From Thiobacillus sp. (GTDB lineage Bacteria > Pseudomonadota > Gammaproteobacteria > Burkholderiales > Thiobacillaceae): a stretch of DNA of 64,000 nucleotides. Positions 1 through 7,781 of this stretch are shown in pieces. The notes under the pieces were generated by a model that saw only the letters and a list, made by a program, of their open reading frames with translations, ran no database searches and was not told the origin of the DNA. The stretch spans positions 1,240,001 through 1,304,000 of the forward strand of contig JACKLQ010000001.1 in NCBI GenBank assembly GCA_024235835.1, given 5' to 3'. How positions within the stretch are numbered: position 1 is the first letter of the stretch; the number at the start of each line of letters is the position of its first letter. The translations under genes were made by a program, and so were the position numbers.

Positions 1-239
1 GGGTCCGACCTCTCGGCATTCCATGTCCTCCAGCCTCGACAGGATTGAATTTGTCAGCTTCCCGGCGGAGACACAAGGTAGATATCGCCTATATTGGCTA
101 AGGCTGGCACGGTCCGACTCCAAAGCCGCCAATGACATACATGTAATGCCGGTATCAGGTTCCTGTGGGGATGTGCTGTCCATACTGGCCTCAACATCAC
201 ATGCAGTGGTGTTCTTCATTAACCACACAGGAGTCGATC

Positions 240-527
240 ATGAACCGCAAGCAGTCCATCCTCACTACCGCCATTCTGGCCCTACTCACCTCTTCCGTTT
301 TCGCCGGCCAGTGGGACGGCAACCCGGACATGGGGCAAAGCATCCTGAATGACATTACCAGCAGCGGCTTCGTCGGCACCAGCTTCTCGTCCGCCAAGTC
401 TGAGCGCGGCAGCGGCGACGTTTACGGTTGGGTCGTACTGGATGCCCAGGCCGGCGATGTCCGCGCCTCCGCAGGCCCCGAGAAAGGCAGCGGCGATACG
501 TACGGCTCCATCCTTAATGACCTGTGA
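240..527 (+). CDS. small exported protein with internal repeats, function unknown
   Basis: A 95-residue protein that I do not recognise. Residues 1-22 look like a Sec signal peptide: MNRK, then a hydrophobic core ending in SSVFA, with a likely cut before GQW. The mature part is rich in Gly, Ser and Asp and has no cysteine. Two related stretches, ERGSGDVYG and EKGSGDTYG, and two copies of SILND (early in the mature part and at the very C terminus) suggest a decayed internal duplication. ATG 240 is chosen because AGGAG lies at 229-233 with good spacing; the longer upstream reading has no ribosome site and would spoil the signal peptide. It is followed by a 12-bp inverted repeat at 544-573. The 239 bases before it hold no gene I can support. 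Confidence 0.65.
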   Translation: MNRKQSILTTAILALLTSSVFAGQWDGNPDMGQSILNDITSSGFVGTSFSSAKSERGSGDVYGWVVLDAQAGDVRASAGPEKGSGDTYGSILNDL

Positions 528-543
528 GCGTCGGGTAGTGTCT

Positions 544-573
544 GCCTCGGCATTCAGGGCGGAATGCCGAGGC
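544..573. repeat. 12-bp perfect inverted repeat downstream of the small exported gene
   Basis: Arms GCCTCGGCATTC (544-555) and GAATGCCGAGGC (562-573) are exact reverse complements around a 6-base loop. The position just after the stop at 527 suits a transcription terminator, but no T-run follows, so an RNA-stabilising hairpin or a protein site is equally possible. The core CTCGGCATTC occurs again near the window start (about 12-21). Confidence 0.6.
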
Positions 574-594
574 CCCAGACGCCGGAATCGAACT

Positions 595-1023
595 ATGTAC
601 GGACTCGACCCCGTCGGCATGAGCGGGGAGTGGCTAGGGATGGTCCTCGTCTGGCTTGTTCCCATCCTCCCCGCCGTGTTGCTCATTCGCCATTTCACCG
701 AGCCCCATGAGAAAAGGCGTCACCATGAAACCGCTGACGATTCTCGCATTGCTACTGCTGGCCGGCTGTACGTCGAACTTGGCCCTCAAGGACACAAGCA
801 ATGCGGCCCAAGCCGTCGGCACTCTGAACCTGCATTGGCTACAACCCAATTCCATCGAGGTGACGCTGGAAGGAAGGCGCTACAAGGGGGATTGGACAAT
901 GAGCCGGTGCCTCCCGGCCGACTATCAGTGTCGCGGCCCCTATCTCAGTGTCCCGAAAGTCCATCGGCGCCATATCAGTCAGGGACAGGCAACGCTGACA
1001 TCGAGGGAAGGCGACAGTCTTGA
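595..1023 (+). CDS. possible small membrane protein, overlapping the next gene
   Basis: An open frame starting at ATG 595. The first ~45 residues look protein-like: a short polar start, one strong membrane segment (WLGMVLVWLVPILPAVLLI, about residues 13-31), then a basic tail RHFTEPHEKRRHHE. After about residue 45 the frame overlaps the lipoprotein gene at 725-1120 in another frame and reads like a shadow (Arg/Pro/Gly rich). Either a real one-pass membrane protein with an accidental long tail, or a remnant whose true stop was lost by a frameshift near 725. No clear ribosome site precedes 595. Low confidence. Confidence 0.25.
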   Translation: MYGLDPVGMSGEWLGMVLVWLVPILPAVLLIRHFTEPHEKRRHHETADDSRIATAGRLYVELGPQGHKQCGPSRRHSEPALATTQFHRGDAGRKALQGGLDNEPVPPGRLSVSRPLSQCPESPSAPYQSGTGNADIEGRRQS

Positions 1024-1120
1024 ATGTAAATGGGTCAGCCATCTTCCCGATGTGCGGGGAACCTGTCGGACCCAGGATGGAAGATTATTTTCACTGGAAG
1101 AATCCAAGCCTGTCGGATAA
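725..1120 (+). CDS. putative lipoprotein, function unknown
   Basis: A 131-residue protein. The N terminus MKPLTILALLLLAGC is a typical lipoprotein signal with lipobox LAGC, cysteine 15 being the lipidation site, so it should be anchored in the envelope. The mature part has further cysteines (CLPADYQC, LECKW, GTCRT) that could form disulfides, and reads as beta-rich, with alternating stretches such as GRRYKGDWTM and GDSLECKWV. I start it at ATG 725 because this gives the lipoprotein signal immediately; two upstream in-frame ATGs (707 and 656) would place charged or unrelated residues before it. Family not recognised. It lies 45 bases before the 48-residue His/Cys protein and the copper ATPase, so it could belong to a metal-stress group; that is inference from position only. 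Confidence 0.65.
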   Translation: MKPLTILALLLLAGCTSNLALKDTSNAAQAVGTLNLHWLQPNSIEVTLEGRRYKGDWTMSRCLPADYQCRGPYLSVPKVHRRHISQGQATLTSREGDSLECKWVSHLPDVRGTCRTQDGRLFSLEESKPVG

Positions 1121-1165
1121 ACATCAACAACTGACCCCACGGTTTGCACGTGCAAGGAGCTTGAG

Positions 1166-1312
1166 ATGCTGAACTGGCTGAAACGAATCTGGGCTGAGTT
1201 CAAGGCCTGGCAACAAGCCAACGTGGAAGCACACGCCCATTCCTCCCCACATTCCTGCTGTTCAGCTCCCCCGCCCGGAGCAGGCCGCCACGACACCCAG
1301 CACGGGCGGTGA
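1166..1312 (+). CDS. 48-residue His/Cys-tailed mini-protein before the copper ATPase
   Basis: A 48-residue ORF with a strong AAGGAG ribosome site at 1154-1159, six bases before ATG 1166; its stop lies 6 bases before the ATPase start at 1319. The N-terminal half (MLNWLKRIWAEFKAWQQ) is an amphipathic, Trp-rich helix. The C-terminal half carries possible metal ligands: His23, His25, His29, Cys31, Cys32, His42 and His46. Its place and composition suggest a copper (or other soft-metal) binding helper or a translated leader for the ATPase gene. That is inference; I recognise no family. The tight spacing implies co-transcription and probably translational coupling, which is attractive because the ATPase itself has a weak ribosome site. 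Confidence 0.6.
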   Translation: MLNWLKRIWAEFKAWQQANVEAHAHSSPHSCCSAPPPGAGRHDTQHGR

Positions 1313-1318
1313 GTTGGT

Positions 1319-3619
1319 ATGGTACCGGCCCCCGCCCACGTCCTCGATAAGGATCCGGTCTGCGGCATGACCGTCAAGCCGGACTCACCCCATCGTGCCC
1401 AGCATGACGGGCAGACCTATCTCTTCTGCAGCGCGGGTTGTCTGGAGAAGTTCCGGGCCGAGCCTGGACGCTATTTGGCGCCTGCCGAACCGGAAGCGGA
1501 TGAAGTTGCCCCACAGGGCGTGGAATACACCTGCCCCATGCACCCCGAGGTGCGGCAGCTCGGCCCCGGCACCTGCCCCAAGTGCGGCATGGCCCTGGAG
1601 CCCGTCGCGCCCTCGGCCGAGGCGGAGGAGAACCCCGAACTGGCCGACTTTCGCCGCCGCTTCTGGTGGACCCTGCCGCTCACGCTCATCGTCACGGCCA
1701 TCGCCATGTCGGGTGGGCTGTTCGATGCCGTGCCGGGGGCCACCCGACCCTGGGTGGAACTGGCCCTGGCCACACCGGTGGTGCTGTGGTCGGGCTGGCC
1801 GTTCTTCGTGCGGGGCGTGCGTTCCGTCGCCGGGCGCAGCCCCAACATGTGGACCCTGATCGGCCTGGGCACGAGCGCGGCATACGCCTACAGCGTCGTC
1901 GCCACGGTGGCGCCGGGCGTGTTCCCCGAGTCCTTCCGCGTCGACGGCCACGTGGCGGTCTACTTCGAGGCCGCCGCCGTCATCATCTCCCTCACCCTGT
2001 TCGGTCAGGTGATGGAACTCAAGGCCCGCTCGGAAACGGGCGCGGCCATCCGCGCCCTGCTGGGCCTGGCACCCAAGACAGCACGCCGCCTGAACGACGA
2101 CGGCAGCGAGGAGAACATCCCCCTGGCCCAGGTTCACCCCGGCGACCGGTTGCGGGTACGCCCGGGCGAGAAGGTGCCGGTGGACGGCGTGGTGCTGGAG
2201 GGCAGCAGCGCGGTGGACGAGTCCATGCTCACCGGCGAGCCCATCCCCGTTACCAAGGCCGCCGGTGATCCCCTGATCGGTGCCACCATGAACACCAGCG
2301 GCGCCCTCATCATGCGTGCAAACAATGTGGGCACGGAGACGGTGCTGGCCCGCATCGTGCAGATGGTGGGCGAGGCCCAGCGTTCCCGCGCCCCCATGCA
2401 GCGAATGGCCGACGTGGTGGCCGGGTATTTCGTGGTAGGCGTGGTGGCGGTGGCGCTCGCCACCTTCATCGTCTGGGGCCTGTTCGGGCCGCAACCGTCA
2501 TGGGTCTACGGCCTGGTCAACGCAGTGGCCGTGCTCATCATCGCCTGTCCCTGCGCCCTGGGCCTGGCCACGCCCATGACGGTGATGGTGGCCACCGGCA
2601 AGGCCGCCACCCAGGGCGTGCTGTTCCGCGACGCCGCCGCCATCGAGGCCATGCGTCGAGTGGACACCCTCATCGTGGACAAGACCGGCACCCTCACCGA
2701 GGGCAAGCCCCGCTTCCACGGCCTGGCGGCGGCGGAGGGCTGGGACGAGGCGGAGGTCCTGCGGATCGCCGCCAGTCTGGACCAGGGCAGCGAGCATCCT
2801 CTTGCCCATGCACTAGTGGAGGAGGCTAGACGCCGAGAGTACCGCCTCGGTACGCCGGTGGGCTTCGAGTCCGCCTCTGGGATCGGCGCCCGAGGTAGCG
2901 TGGATGGAAAACGCGTGGCCATCGGCAACACCAAGCTGATGGAGGAGGAAGGCATCGACTGGCGGCCGCTGGGAGCTAGGGCCGAGGCCCTGCGTCTAGA
3001 AGGCGCCAGCGTCATACTCCTGGCCGTGGACGGCCAGGCGGCCGGGCTGCTCGCCGTCTCCGACCCCATTAAAGCCACCACGCCGCAGGCCCTGGAGCGC
3101 CTGCGCGAAAGCGGTTTGGCCATCATCATGGCCACCGGCGACGGCCTCACCACCGCCCGCGCCGTCGGTCAGAAGCTCGGCATCGAGAATGTGCACGGCG
3201 AGGTCAAGCCGGAGGACAAGGACGCCCTGGTGGCGAAACTCCAGGCCCAGGGCCATATCGTCGCCATGGTGGGAGACGGCATCAACGACGCCCCGGCGCT
3301 TGCCCGGGCCAACGTGGGCATTGCCATGGGCACCGGCACCGACGTGGCCATGACCAGCGCCGCCGTCACCCTGGTCAAGGGCGACCTGCGCGGCATCGCC
3401 AGCGCGCGCGGCCTGTCCGAGGCCAGCGTGCGCAACATGCGCCAGAACCTGATGTTCGCCTTGCTCTACAACGCCTTGGGCGTACCCATCGCGGCGGGAG
3501 TGTTGTACCCGGTGTTCGGTCTGCTGCTGTCACCGCTCATTGCCGCCTTGGCCATGAGCTTCAGTTCCGTTTCCGTGGTGAGTAACGCCCTGCGGCTGCG
3601 TCGCGTCCCGATCCATTGA
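1319..3619 (+). CDS. copA: copper-translocating P1B-type ATPase with YHS and YHMP N-terminal metal domains
   Basis: A 766-residue heavy-metal P-type ATPase that should pump Cu(I) out of the cytoplasm. In order: a YHS-type domain (about 9-50, DPVCGMTV and FCSAGC), a heavy-metal YHMP domain (about 68-98, YTCPMHPE and CPKCGMALEP), paired N-terminal membrane helices, actuator motif TGE near 305-307, the membrane ion motif CPC at 410-412, the phosphorylation motif DKTGT starting at Asp454, an SEHPLAHAL nucleotide-domain motif, and GDGINDAPAL from about 652. The CPC motif and the late-helix residues (YNALGVPIAAG, MSFSSVSVVSNALRL) match the copper group. It has no classical CxxC HMA domain; the two short Cys-rich domains replace it. 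Downstream of the 48-residue His/Cys protein, probably one transcript. No regulator gene is visible nearby. Confidence 0.93.
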   Translation: MVPAPAHVLDKDPVCGMTVKPDSPHRAQHDGQTYLFCSAGCLEKFRAEPGRYLAPAEPEADEVAPQGVEYTCPMHPEVRQLGPGTCPKCGMALEPVAPSAEAEENPELADFRRRFWWTLPLTLIVTAIAMSGGLFDAVPGATRPWVELALATPVVLWSGWPFFVRGVRSVAGRSPNMWTLIGLGTSAAYAYSVVATVAPGVFPESFRVDGHVAVYFEAAAVIISLTLFGQVMELKARSETGAAIRALLGLAPKTARRLNDDGSEENIPLAQVHPGDRLRVRPGEKVPVDGVVLEGSSAVDESMLTGEPIPVTKAAGDPLIGATMNTSGALIMRANNVGTETVLARIVQMVGEAQRSRAPMQRMADVVAGYFVVGVVAVALATFIVWGLFGPQPSWVYGLVNAVAVLIIACPCALGLATPMTVMVATGKAATQGVLFRDAAAIEAMRRVDTLIVDKTGTLTEGKPRFHGLAAAEGWDEAEVLRIAASLDQGSEHPLAHALVEEARRREYRLGTPVGFESASGIGARGSVDGKRVAIGNTKLMEEEGIDWRPLGARAEALRLEGASVILLAVDGQAAGLLAVSDPIKATTPQALERLRESGLAIIMATGDGLTTARAVGQKLGIENVHGEVKPEDKDALVAKLQAQGHIVAMVGDGINDAPALARANVGIAMGTGTDVAMTSAAVTLVKGDLRGIASARGLSEASVRNMRQNLMFALLYNALGVPIAAGVLYPVFGLLLSPLIAALAMSFSSVSVVSNALRLRRVPIH

Positions 3620-3711
3620 ATGTCCTGCCGGCAACGGATCCCTGCTTCCAATGCAAAGCAGCACGCCCAAGGCAGGGGATATCGGAGACATGATCAAGGC
3701 ATGGCTCACGT

Positions 3712-5061
3712 CTATTCGTAGTCCTCGCTGTGCTCGGTCTGGAGGCTCTCCCGGTATTCGTCCTCCAGTTCCTCCTCGAAGAAGAAACGGGGTTCGCCGA
3801 AGGCGGGCTTCAGTTCCCCCAGCCAGGTGGCCTGCTCGTCGTAGGCGGCGAAGAAGGGCCGGTGGATCCAGTCCGGGTCCCGGCCCTGGATGAAGCGCAG
3901 CACCATGACCTTCTGGCCCCGCACCTCGCTCACCCCCAGCACCTGGACCTTGCCCGGATTGGCGGACATGCTGGGGCCCCGCACCGTGCGGCCCAGGCCG
4001 CTGACCCGCTGGTAGGCCTCCCGGAAGATCTCCCAGGCCCGCACCAGGGGCACGGCGAAGTAGTGCTGGGCCCCCGTGTCCCGGGCCACGAACATGTAGT
4101 AGGGCACGCAGCCCAGGTCCACCTGGGCATTCCACATCTCGGCCCATAGGGCCGGGTCGTCGTTGATGTGGGCCAGCACCGGGGACTGGGAGCGGATCAC
4201 CGCCCCCGTGTCCCGGATGGCCCGGATGGCCTGCTTCACCGGCTCCGGCGCCAGTTCCCGGGGATGGTTGAAGTGGGCCATGAGGGCCAGGCGCTTGCCC
4301 GCGTCCGCCACCTTGCGGAACAGGGCCAGGATATCGCCGGCATCGTTGTCGGTAAGGAAGCGGTAGGGCCAGAAGCTCAGGGACTTGGTGCCGATGCGGA
4401 TGTGGCGCAGGCTCGGCAGGTCCGCCTCCAGCAGGGGCTCGATGTAGGCGGCCAGGTGGCGGGCGTTCATGACCATGGGGTCGCCGCCGGTGAACAGCAC
4501 GTCGCTCACCTGGGGGTTGGCCTGGAGATAGGCCACTAGGCGCTCCACCTCCTTGCTGGCGAACTTCAGCTCGGCCATGCCCACGAACTGGGGCCAGCGG
4601 AAGCAGAAGCTGCAGTAGGCATGGCAGGTCTGGCCGTTGCTGGGGAAGAACAGCACCGTCTCCCGGTACTTGTGCTGCATGCCGTCCAGGGGCTCCCCGT
4701 CCAGGGTGGGGATGTTGTGGCTCACCTGGCCCGCCGGATGGGGATTGAGCCGCATGCGGATACGGTTGGCCGCCTCCTTGAGGACGGCTGGCTCGGCACC
4801 GCCTTTCACCAAGGCGGCCATCTCGTCGTAATGCTCCGGCAACAGCATGCCCCGCTGGGGAAAGGTGAGGGCGAACAGGGGGTCGTCCGGCGCCCTGGAC
4901 CAGTCGATGAGGTGGTCGACAACGAAGCCGTTGGTCTTGAAGGGCAACACCTGCCCCACCACCTGTATGTCGAACTTGATGGCCTCGGGCAGGGCGGCCA
5001 TCTGGGGGATTTCGCGAAAATTATGGAGAGAATAAGCCTTGTAGGCGGGGCTTTCGGTCAT
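3712..5061 (-). CDS. KamA-family radical SAM protein (lysine 2,3-aminomutase-like)
   Basis: A 449-residue radical SAM enzyme of the lysine-2,3-aminomutase type. The iron-sulfur cluster motif is CHAYCSFC, cysteines 146, 150 and 153, followed by FRWPQF; FTGGDPMVM supplies the SAM-binding GGDP, and AHFNHPRE, GAVIRSQSPVL and NDDPALW match the family barrel. True aminomutases bind PLP through a Lys in a Gly-rich PGGGGK loop; here the equivalent stretch is GPSMSANPGKVQVLG, which keeps a Lys but not the glycines, so substrate and even PLP use are uncertain. The C terminus is very acidic (EEELEDEYRES, EHSEDYE). It stands alone on the minus strand, with a 125-base gap to the upstream DUF302 gene, so it may have its own promoter. 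Reaction unknown; family assignment firm. Confidence 0.8.
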   Translation of the reverse strand: MTESPAYKAYSLHNFREIPQMAALPEAIKFDIQVVGQVLPFKTNGFVVDHLIDWSRAPDDPLFALTFPQRGMLLPEHYDEMAALVKGGAEPAVLKEAANRIRMRLNPHPAGQVSHNIPTLDGEPLDGMQHKYRETVLFFPSNGQTCHAYCSFCFRWPQFVGMAELKFASKEVERLVAYLQANPQVSDVLFTGGDPMVMNARHLAAYIEPLLEADLPSLRHIRIGTKSLSFWPYRFLTDNDAGDILALFRKVADAGKRLALMAHFNHPRELAPEPVKQAIRAIRDTGAVIRSQSPVLAHINDDPALWAEMWNAQVDLGCVPYYMFVARDTGAQHYFAVPLVRAWEIFREAYQRVSGLGRTVRGPSMSANPGKVQVLGVSEVRGQKVMVLRFIQGRDPDWIHRPFFAAYDEQATWLGELKPAFGEPRFFFEEELEDEYRESLQTEHSEDYE

Positions 5062-5186
5062 GTGTGAATTCCTGCCGGGGCACTTCCGGCCTGCCGTGAC
5101 TGGACAGGTGGGATTCCCGGACCGGCGAAAAATTCACTTTGTACAAAATATTTGTTATGGAATGCAAATCGACTCTGGCCAGCGTG

Positions 5187-5870
5187 TCAGGGCTCGCCGT
5201 TGGCCCCGGCCCGCATGATGTCCTCCAGCATGTCCCGCCGTTCCAGGCCCTGGGCACGCAGCTTGGGGTCGAAGGCCGGAGGGCCGGCGGTATCCAGCCA
5301 GCGCATGTCCCAGTCCAGCATGATGAGCCAGATGGTGCCTTCCCGGTCCTCCACCAGGGCGATGCGGGGCGGCACGAACAGGGCCATCTCCGGCGCATAG
5401 TCCAGCCAGTCCCGGCTCACCGTGGGGTCGCAGATGCTGATCACCTCCACCTTGGGGGTGCCGGTCTGGCCGGTGCGGGCCTCCAGGGCCCGCCACATCT
5501 GGTAGCGGTCCACCAGCATGAAGCCGCGCTTCTCGGCGCGGGTGATGAGGGCCGCCGCCACCTGGTCCACACTCAGGCCGGGCCGGGCGGGGATCTTGTG
5601 GGCCATGAAGTTCATCACTTCGCGCATGCTCAGGGGGCTGAACAACATGAACAGCTGGGCCCACTGGCGCTTGACCTCCCGCGACTGGGGGGCCAGCATG
5701 GTGTTGGGAAGCAAGTCCGGTTGCACGCGGGCCTGGCCGGGGAGGAAGGGCAGTTGCAGGGACACCAGGGGGGCAGGGTCCTGGGCCCGGGTCGGGCTGG
5801 AAAAAGCCACAGCCGCCAGAACCGCCAGGACAACCCCCGGGGCCTTGGCCATGTTGCGCAAGCGCTTCAT
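5187..5870 (-). CDS. exported DUF302-like protein
   Basis: A 227-residue protein with a signal peptide (MKRLRNMAK, hydrophobic VVLAVLAAVAF, probable cut after TRA at about 29). The core has the DUF302 pattern: LSVDQVAAALITRAEKRGFML, then a segment about a condensed state ending in PPRIALVEDREGTIWLIMLD. DUF302 proteins are small alpha/beta proteins, often periplasmic and common in sulfur oxidisers; the molecular role is not established. Start ATG 5870 has GGAGGAC just upstream, so the start is well supported. It diverges from the HEFGH-motif gene starting at 5938, with only 67 bases between the two starts, so the two may share a control region. A second DUF302-like protein is encoded at 46135-47013. 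Confidence 0.7.
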   Translation of the reverse strand: MKRLRNMAKAPGVVLAVLAAVAFSSPTRAQDPAPLVSLQLPFLPGQARVQPDLLPNTMLAPQSREVKRQWAQLFMLFSPLSMREVMNFMAHKIPARPGLSVDQVAAALITRAEKRGFMLVDRYQMWRALEARTGQTGTPKVEVISICDPTVSRDWLDYAPEMALFVPPRIALVEDREGTIWLIMLDWDMRWLDTAGPPAFDPKLRAQGLERRDMLEDIMRAGANGEP

Positions 5871-5937
5871 CGTTGTCCTCCATCGTTGAATGGAAAACAG
5901 GGTAACAAGTTAAACGACATTTTCTTTCGGCAACTTG

Positions 5938-7083
5938 ATGGTCATCATGAACGCTGCCGCTTCCCAGTATTCCCTCCGTCACGCCTTGGCCGCCGGCCTC
6001 GCCTGTCTGTCCTTCTGGGCGGGCGTCACCCTGGCGGCCTGCCCCGCGGTACCCGAGGGCTTCACCCCGCCACCCGCCCGGCGGGTTCAGGTGGAACTGG
6101 AAATGGAACTGGACCAGCCCTGGCAGGCGGGGGGTGCGATCGTCCTGGTGTGCGGGCCGGACGGGAGCCCCCGTGCCGGCCGCCTGCCCCGTCCGCCACG
6201 GGACCAGCAGGCTGAACGGGCGCGCCGGGCCGAACATTTTGCCCTGGCCCGGCGCATCAACCTGGCACGCAAGGGTGAGGTCAACGCCCGCACCCTGCCC
6301 CTGGCCCAGCCCCAGCTTGAATTTCTGGAGCGTTTCGCCATGAGCGACGCGGGCGCCGTGTGGTTCCGGGAGGTGGCCGACGATACCCTGCGGATGTTCA
6401 ACCAGGGCTATCTGGACTATGACCGGGCCCTGTGGAACCGGGCCGTGAAGAACGGGCCCATGCCCAGGCTGTCGCGCTTGCTGACCGGCCGCCTCAGCGA
6501 GGAGGGCCAGTTCGCCTCGGAACTGGAGGTATTCAAGTTTGGCGCCTACCACGGACCCGGGGCCATGGCCCAGCCAGCAGGCATCGGCCTGGGTAACAAA
6601 GGGATGCAGTGCCAGTTCCCCACCAGCGAGGAACTGGTGGACCCCCAGGCCATCCTCTCCCACGAGTTCGGCCATACCCGCTACGGCGACCCGGACAGCG
6701 CCGGCACCCTGCTGGGGGAGGCCCGTACCGTCGAGTTGTATGAAAACCCCGTGCGCGTGCGTAACGGCTACGAGCCGCGCACGGTGTACTTCCAGCGCAC
6801 CAATCAGGGGGGCCTGGAGGCGCGCAAGGACAGCCTGCTGGACCGCCTGAAGATACTGGAAAAGGATAAGGGCATCTCGGTCCGGGACCTGCGCGCGGTG
6901 GAGCGATACCATTGCGACTGCCCCGGCCCCTTGCCCGTGATCCTGGACTGCGAGGTGCGGGAACTCCCGCCGGGCCAGGACCTTTCCCAGCCCACCACGA
7001 AGCACGACTGCAAACTGCATTGGAAAGGCGATCAGGCGTTGGTGCCCGCGCCGTTATCGACCGGCAGGCCCGCCAAGGAATAA
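5938..7083 (+). CDS. exported putative zinc metallopeptidase (HEFGH motif, M91-like)
   Basis: A 381-residue protein with an N-terminal export signal (hydrophobic HALAAGLACLSFWAGVTLA before CPAVPEG). Near its centre SHEFGHTRYGD gives an HExxH zinc motif, His242, Glu243 and His246. About 20 residues on comes GEARTVELYENPVRVRNGYEPR; a Glu (261, 266 or 269) could be the third ligand. The arrangement of HExxH, a helix with a Glu, then ENPxRxxxGxxPR resembles the M91/NleD-like and related effector-type zincins; that comparison is from memory and needs a profile search. The C-terminal part has a small Cys cluster (YHCDCPGP, ILDCEV, KHDCKLH). The first codon could be TTG 5935, ATG 5938 or ATG 5947; none has a good ribosome site. 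Function unknown; a secreted or periplasmic peptidase is the best guess. Confidence 0.6.
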   Translation: MVIMNAAASQYSLRHALAAGLACLSFWAGVTLAACPAVPEGFTPPPARRVQVELEMELDQPWQAGGAIVLVCGPDGSPRAGRLPRPPRDQQAERARRAEHFALARRINLARKGEVNARTLPLAQPQLEFLERFAMSDAGAVWFREVADDTLRMFNQGYLDYDRALWNRAVKNGPMPRLSRLLTGRLSEEGQFASELEVFKFGAYHGPGAMAQPAGIGLGNKGMQCQFPTSEELVDPQAILSHEFGHTRYGDPDSAGTLLGEARTVELYENPVRVRNGYEPRTVYFQRTNQGGLEARKDSLLDRLKILEKDKGISVRDLRAVERYHCDCPGPLPVILDCEVRELPPGQDLSQPTTKHDCKLHWKGDQALVPAPLSTGRPAKE

Positions 7084-7149
7084 CGCTTCAAGCGCCCGGG
7101 GCGCAAACGAGAAAGGGCCCCGCCAGGCGAATGTTGCCGTGGAGGGTCT

Positions 7150-7638
7150 TCAGTCGCGGAAATTCTGGAACTGTAGGGGCACTTCGGTAATGGCCTTGCG
7201 CAACAGGGCGATGCACTCCTGCAGCACGTCCCGCTTGGCGCCGGATACCCGGACGCTCTCCCCCTGGATGCTGGCGGTGACCTTGAGCTTGGAATCCTTG
7301 ATCTGCTTGACGATTTTCTTGGCCACTTCGGTCTCGAGGCCGTTCTTCACGGTGACCTGGCGTTTCACCTTGTTGCCTGACACCTTCTCCACCTTGTCGG
7401 CGATGTCCAGGGACCGCACGTCCACACCCCGCTTGGCCAGCTTGCCATTGAGCACTTCCTGGACCTGGTCCAGTTGGAAGTCCGTGTCGGCGAACACGGT
7501 GAGCGCGAAGTCCGCCTGTTCGATGCGGGCGTCCGAGCCCTTGAAGTCGAAGCGGTTGCCGATCTCCTTGTTGGTCTGGTCCACCGCGTTGCGCAGTTCG
7601 GTCTTGTCCACTTCGGACATGATGTCGAATGAGGGCAT
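7150..7638 (-). CDS. yajQ: YajQ-family nucleotide-binding protein
   Basis: A 162-residue YajQ protein of the usual family length. It starts with the family signature MPSFDIMSEVD, contains NRFDFKGSDARIE in the first third, and ends with the characteristic VPLQFQNFRD. The family has two ferredoxin-like domains; some members bind cyclic di-GMP and act with transcription factors, others bind tRNA or GTP, so the exact role here is not known. The start at ATG 7638 is preceded by AGGAGA on the minus strand. The 5' region carries a 19-bp inverted repeat at 7655-7713, which would lie in the leader or promoter, shared with the divergent rpoZ. Confidence 0.93.
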   Translation of the reverse strand: MPSFDIMSEVDKTELRNAVDQTNKEIGNRFDFKGSDARIEQADFALTVFADTDFQLDQVQEVLNGKLAKRGVDVRSLDIADKVEKVSGNKVKRQVTVKNGLETEVAKKIVKQIKDSKLKVTASIQGESVRVSGAKRDVLQECIALLRKAITEVPLQFQNFRD

Positions 7639-7654
7639 GGTCTTCTCCTAACAC

Positions 7655-7713
7655 AGCCTATTTCAGCAGGGCGCGAAGTATGGGCCCTATTGAACGCCCT
7701 GTTGAAATAGGCT
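7655..7713. repeat. 19-bp near-perfect inverted repeat between yajQ and rpoZ
   Basis: Left arm 7655-7673 (AGCCTATTTCAGCAGGGCG) and right arm 7695-7713 are reverse complements except for one base, with a 21-base loop. It sits 17 bases upstream of the yajQ start and 69 bases upstream of rpoZ. No T-run follows on either strand, so it is not a simple terminator. It could be a leader hairpin for yajQ, a protein-binding site, or a small palindromic repeat element. Confidence 0.65.
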
Positions 7714-7781
7714 TTCAAGGCGTGGTTTGTAGCACAGTCCCGGGTAAAATGACGCCTTGTTGAAACGATTCGAGGACCGAC

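Noticed and set aside
23..352. 109-residue frame at the window start
   Set aside because: No ribosome site, no hydrophobic core, and it overlaps the signal peptide of the better 240-527 gene.
5155..7020. 621-residue minus-strand frame through the HEFGH gene and the DUF302 gene
   Set aside because: In the DUF302 region it is another frame of a better gene; opposite the HEFGH gene it is compositionally a shadow.
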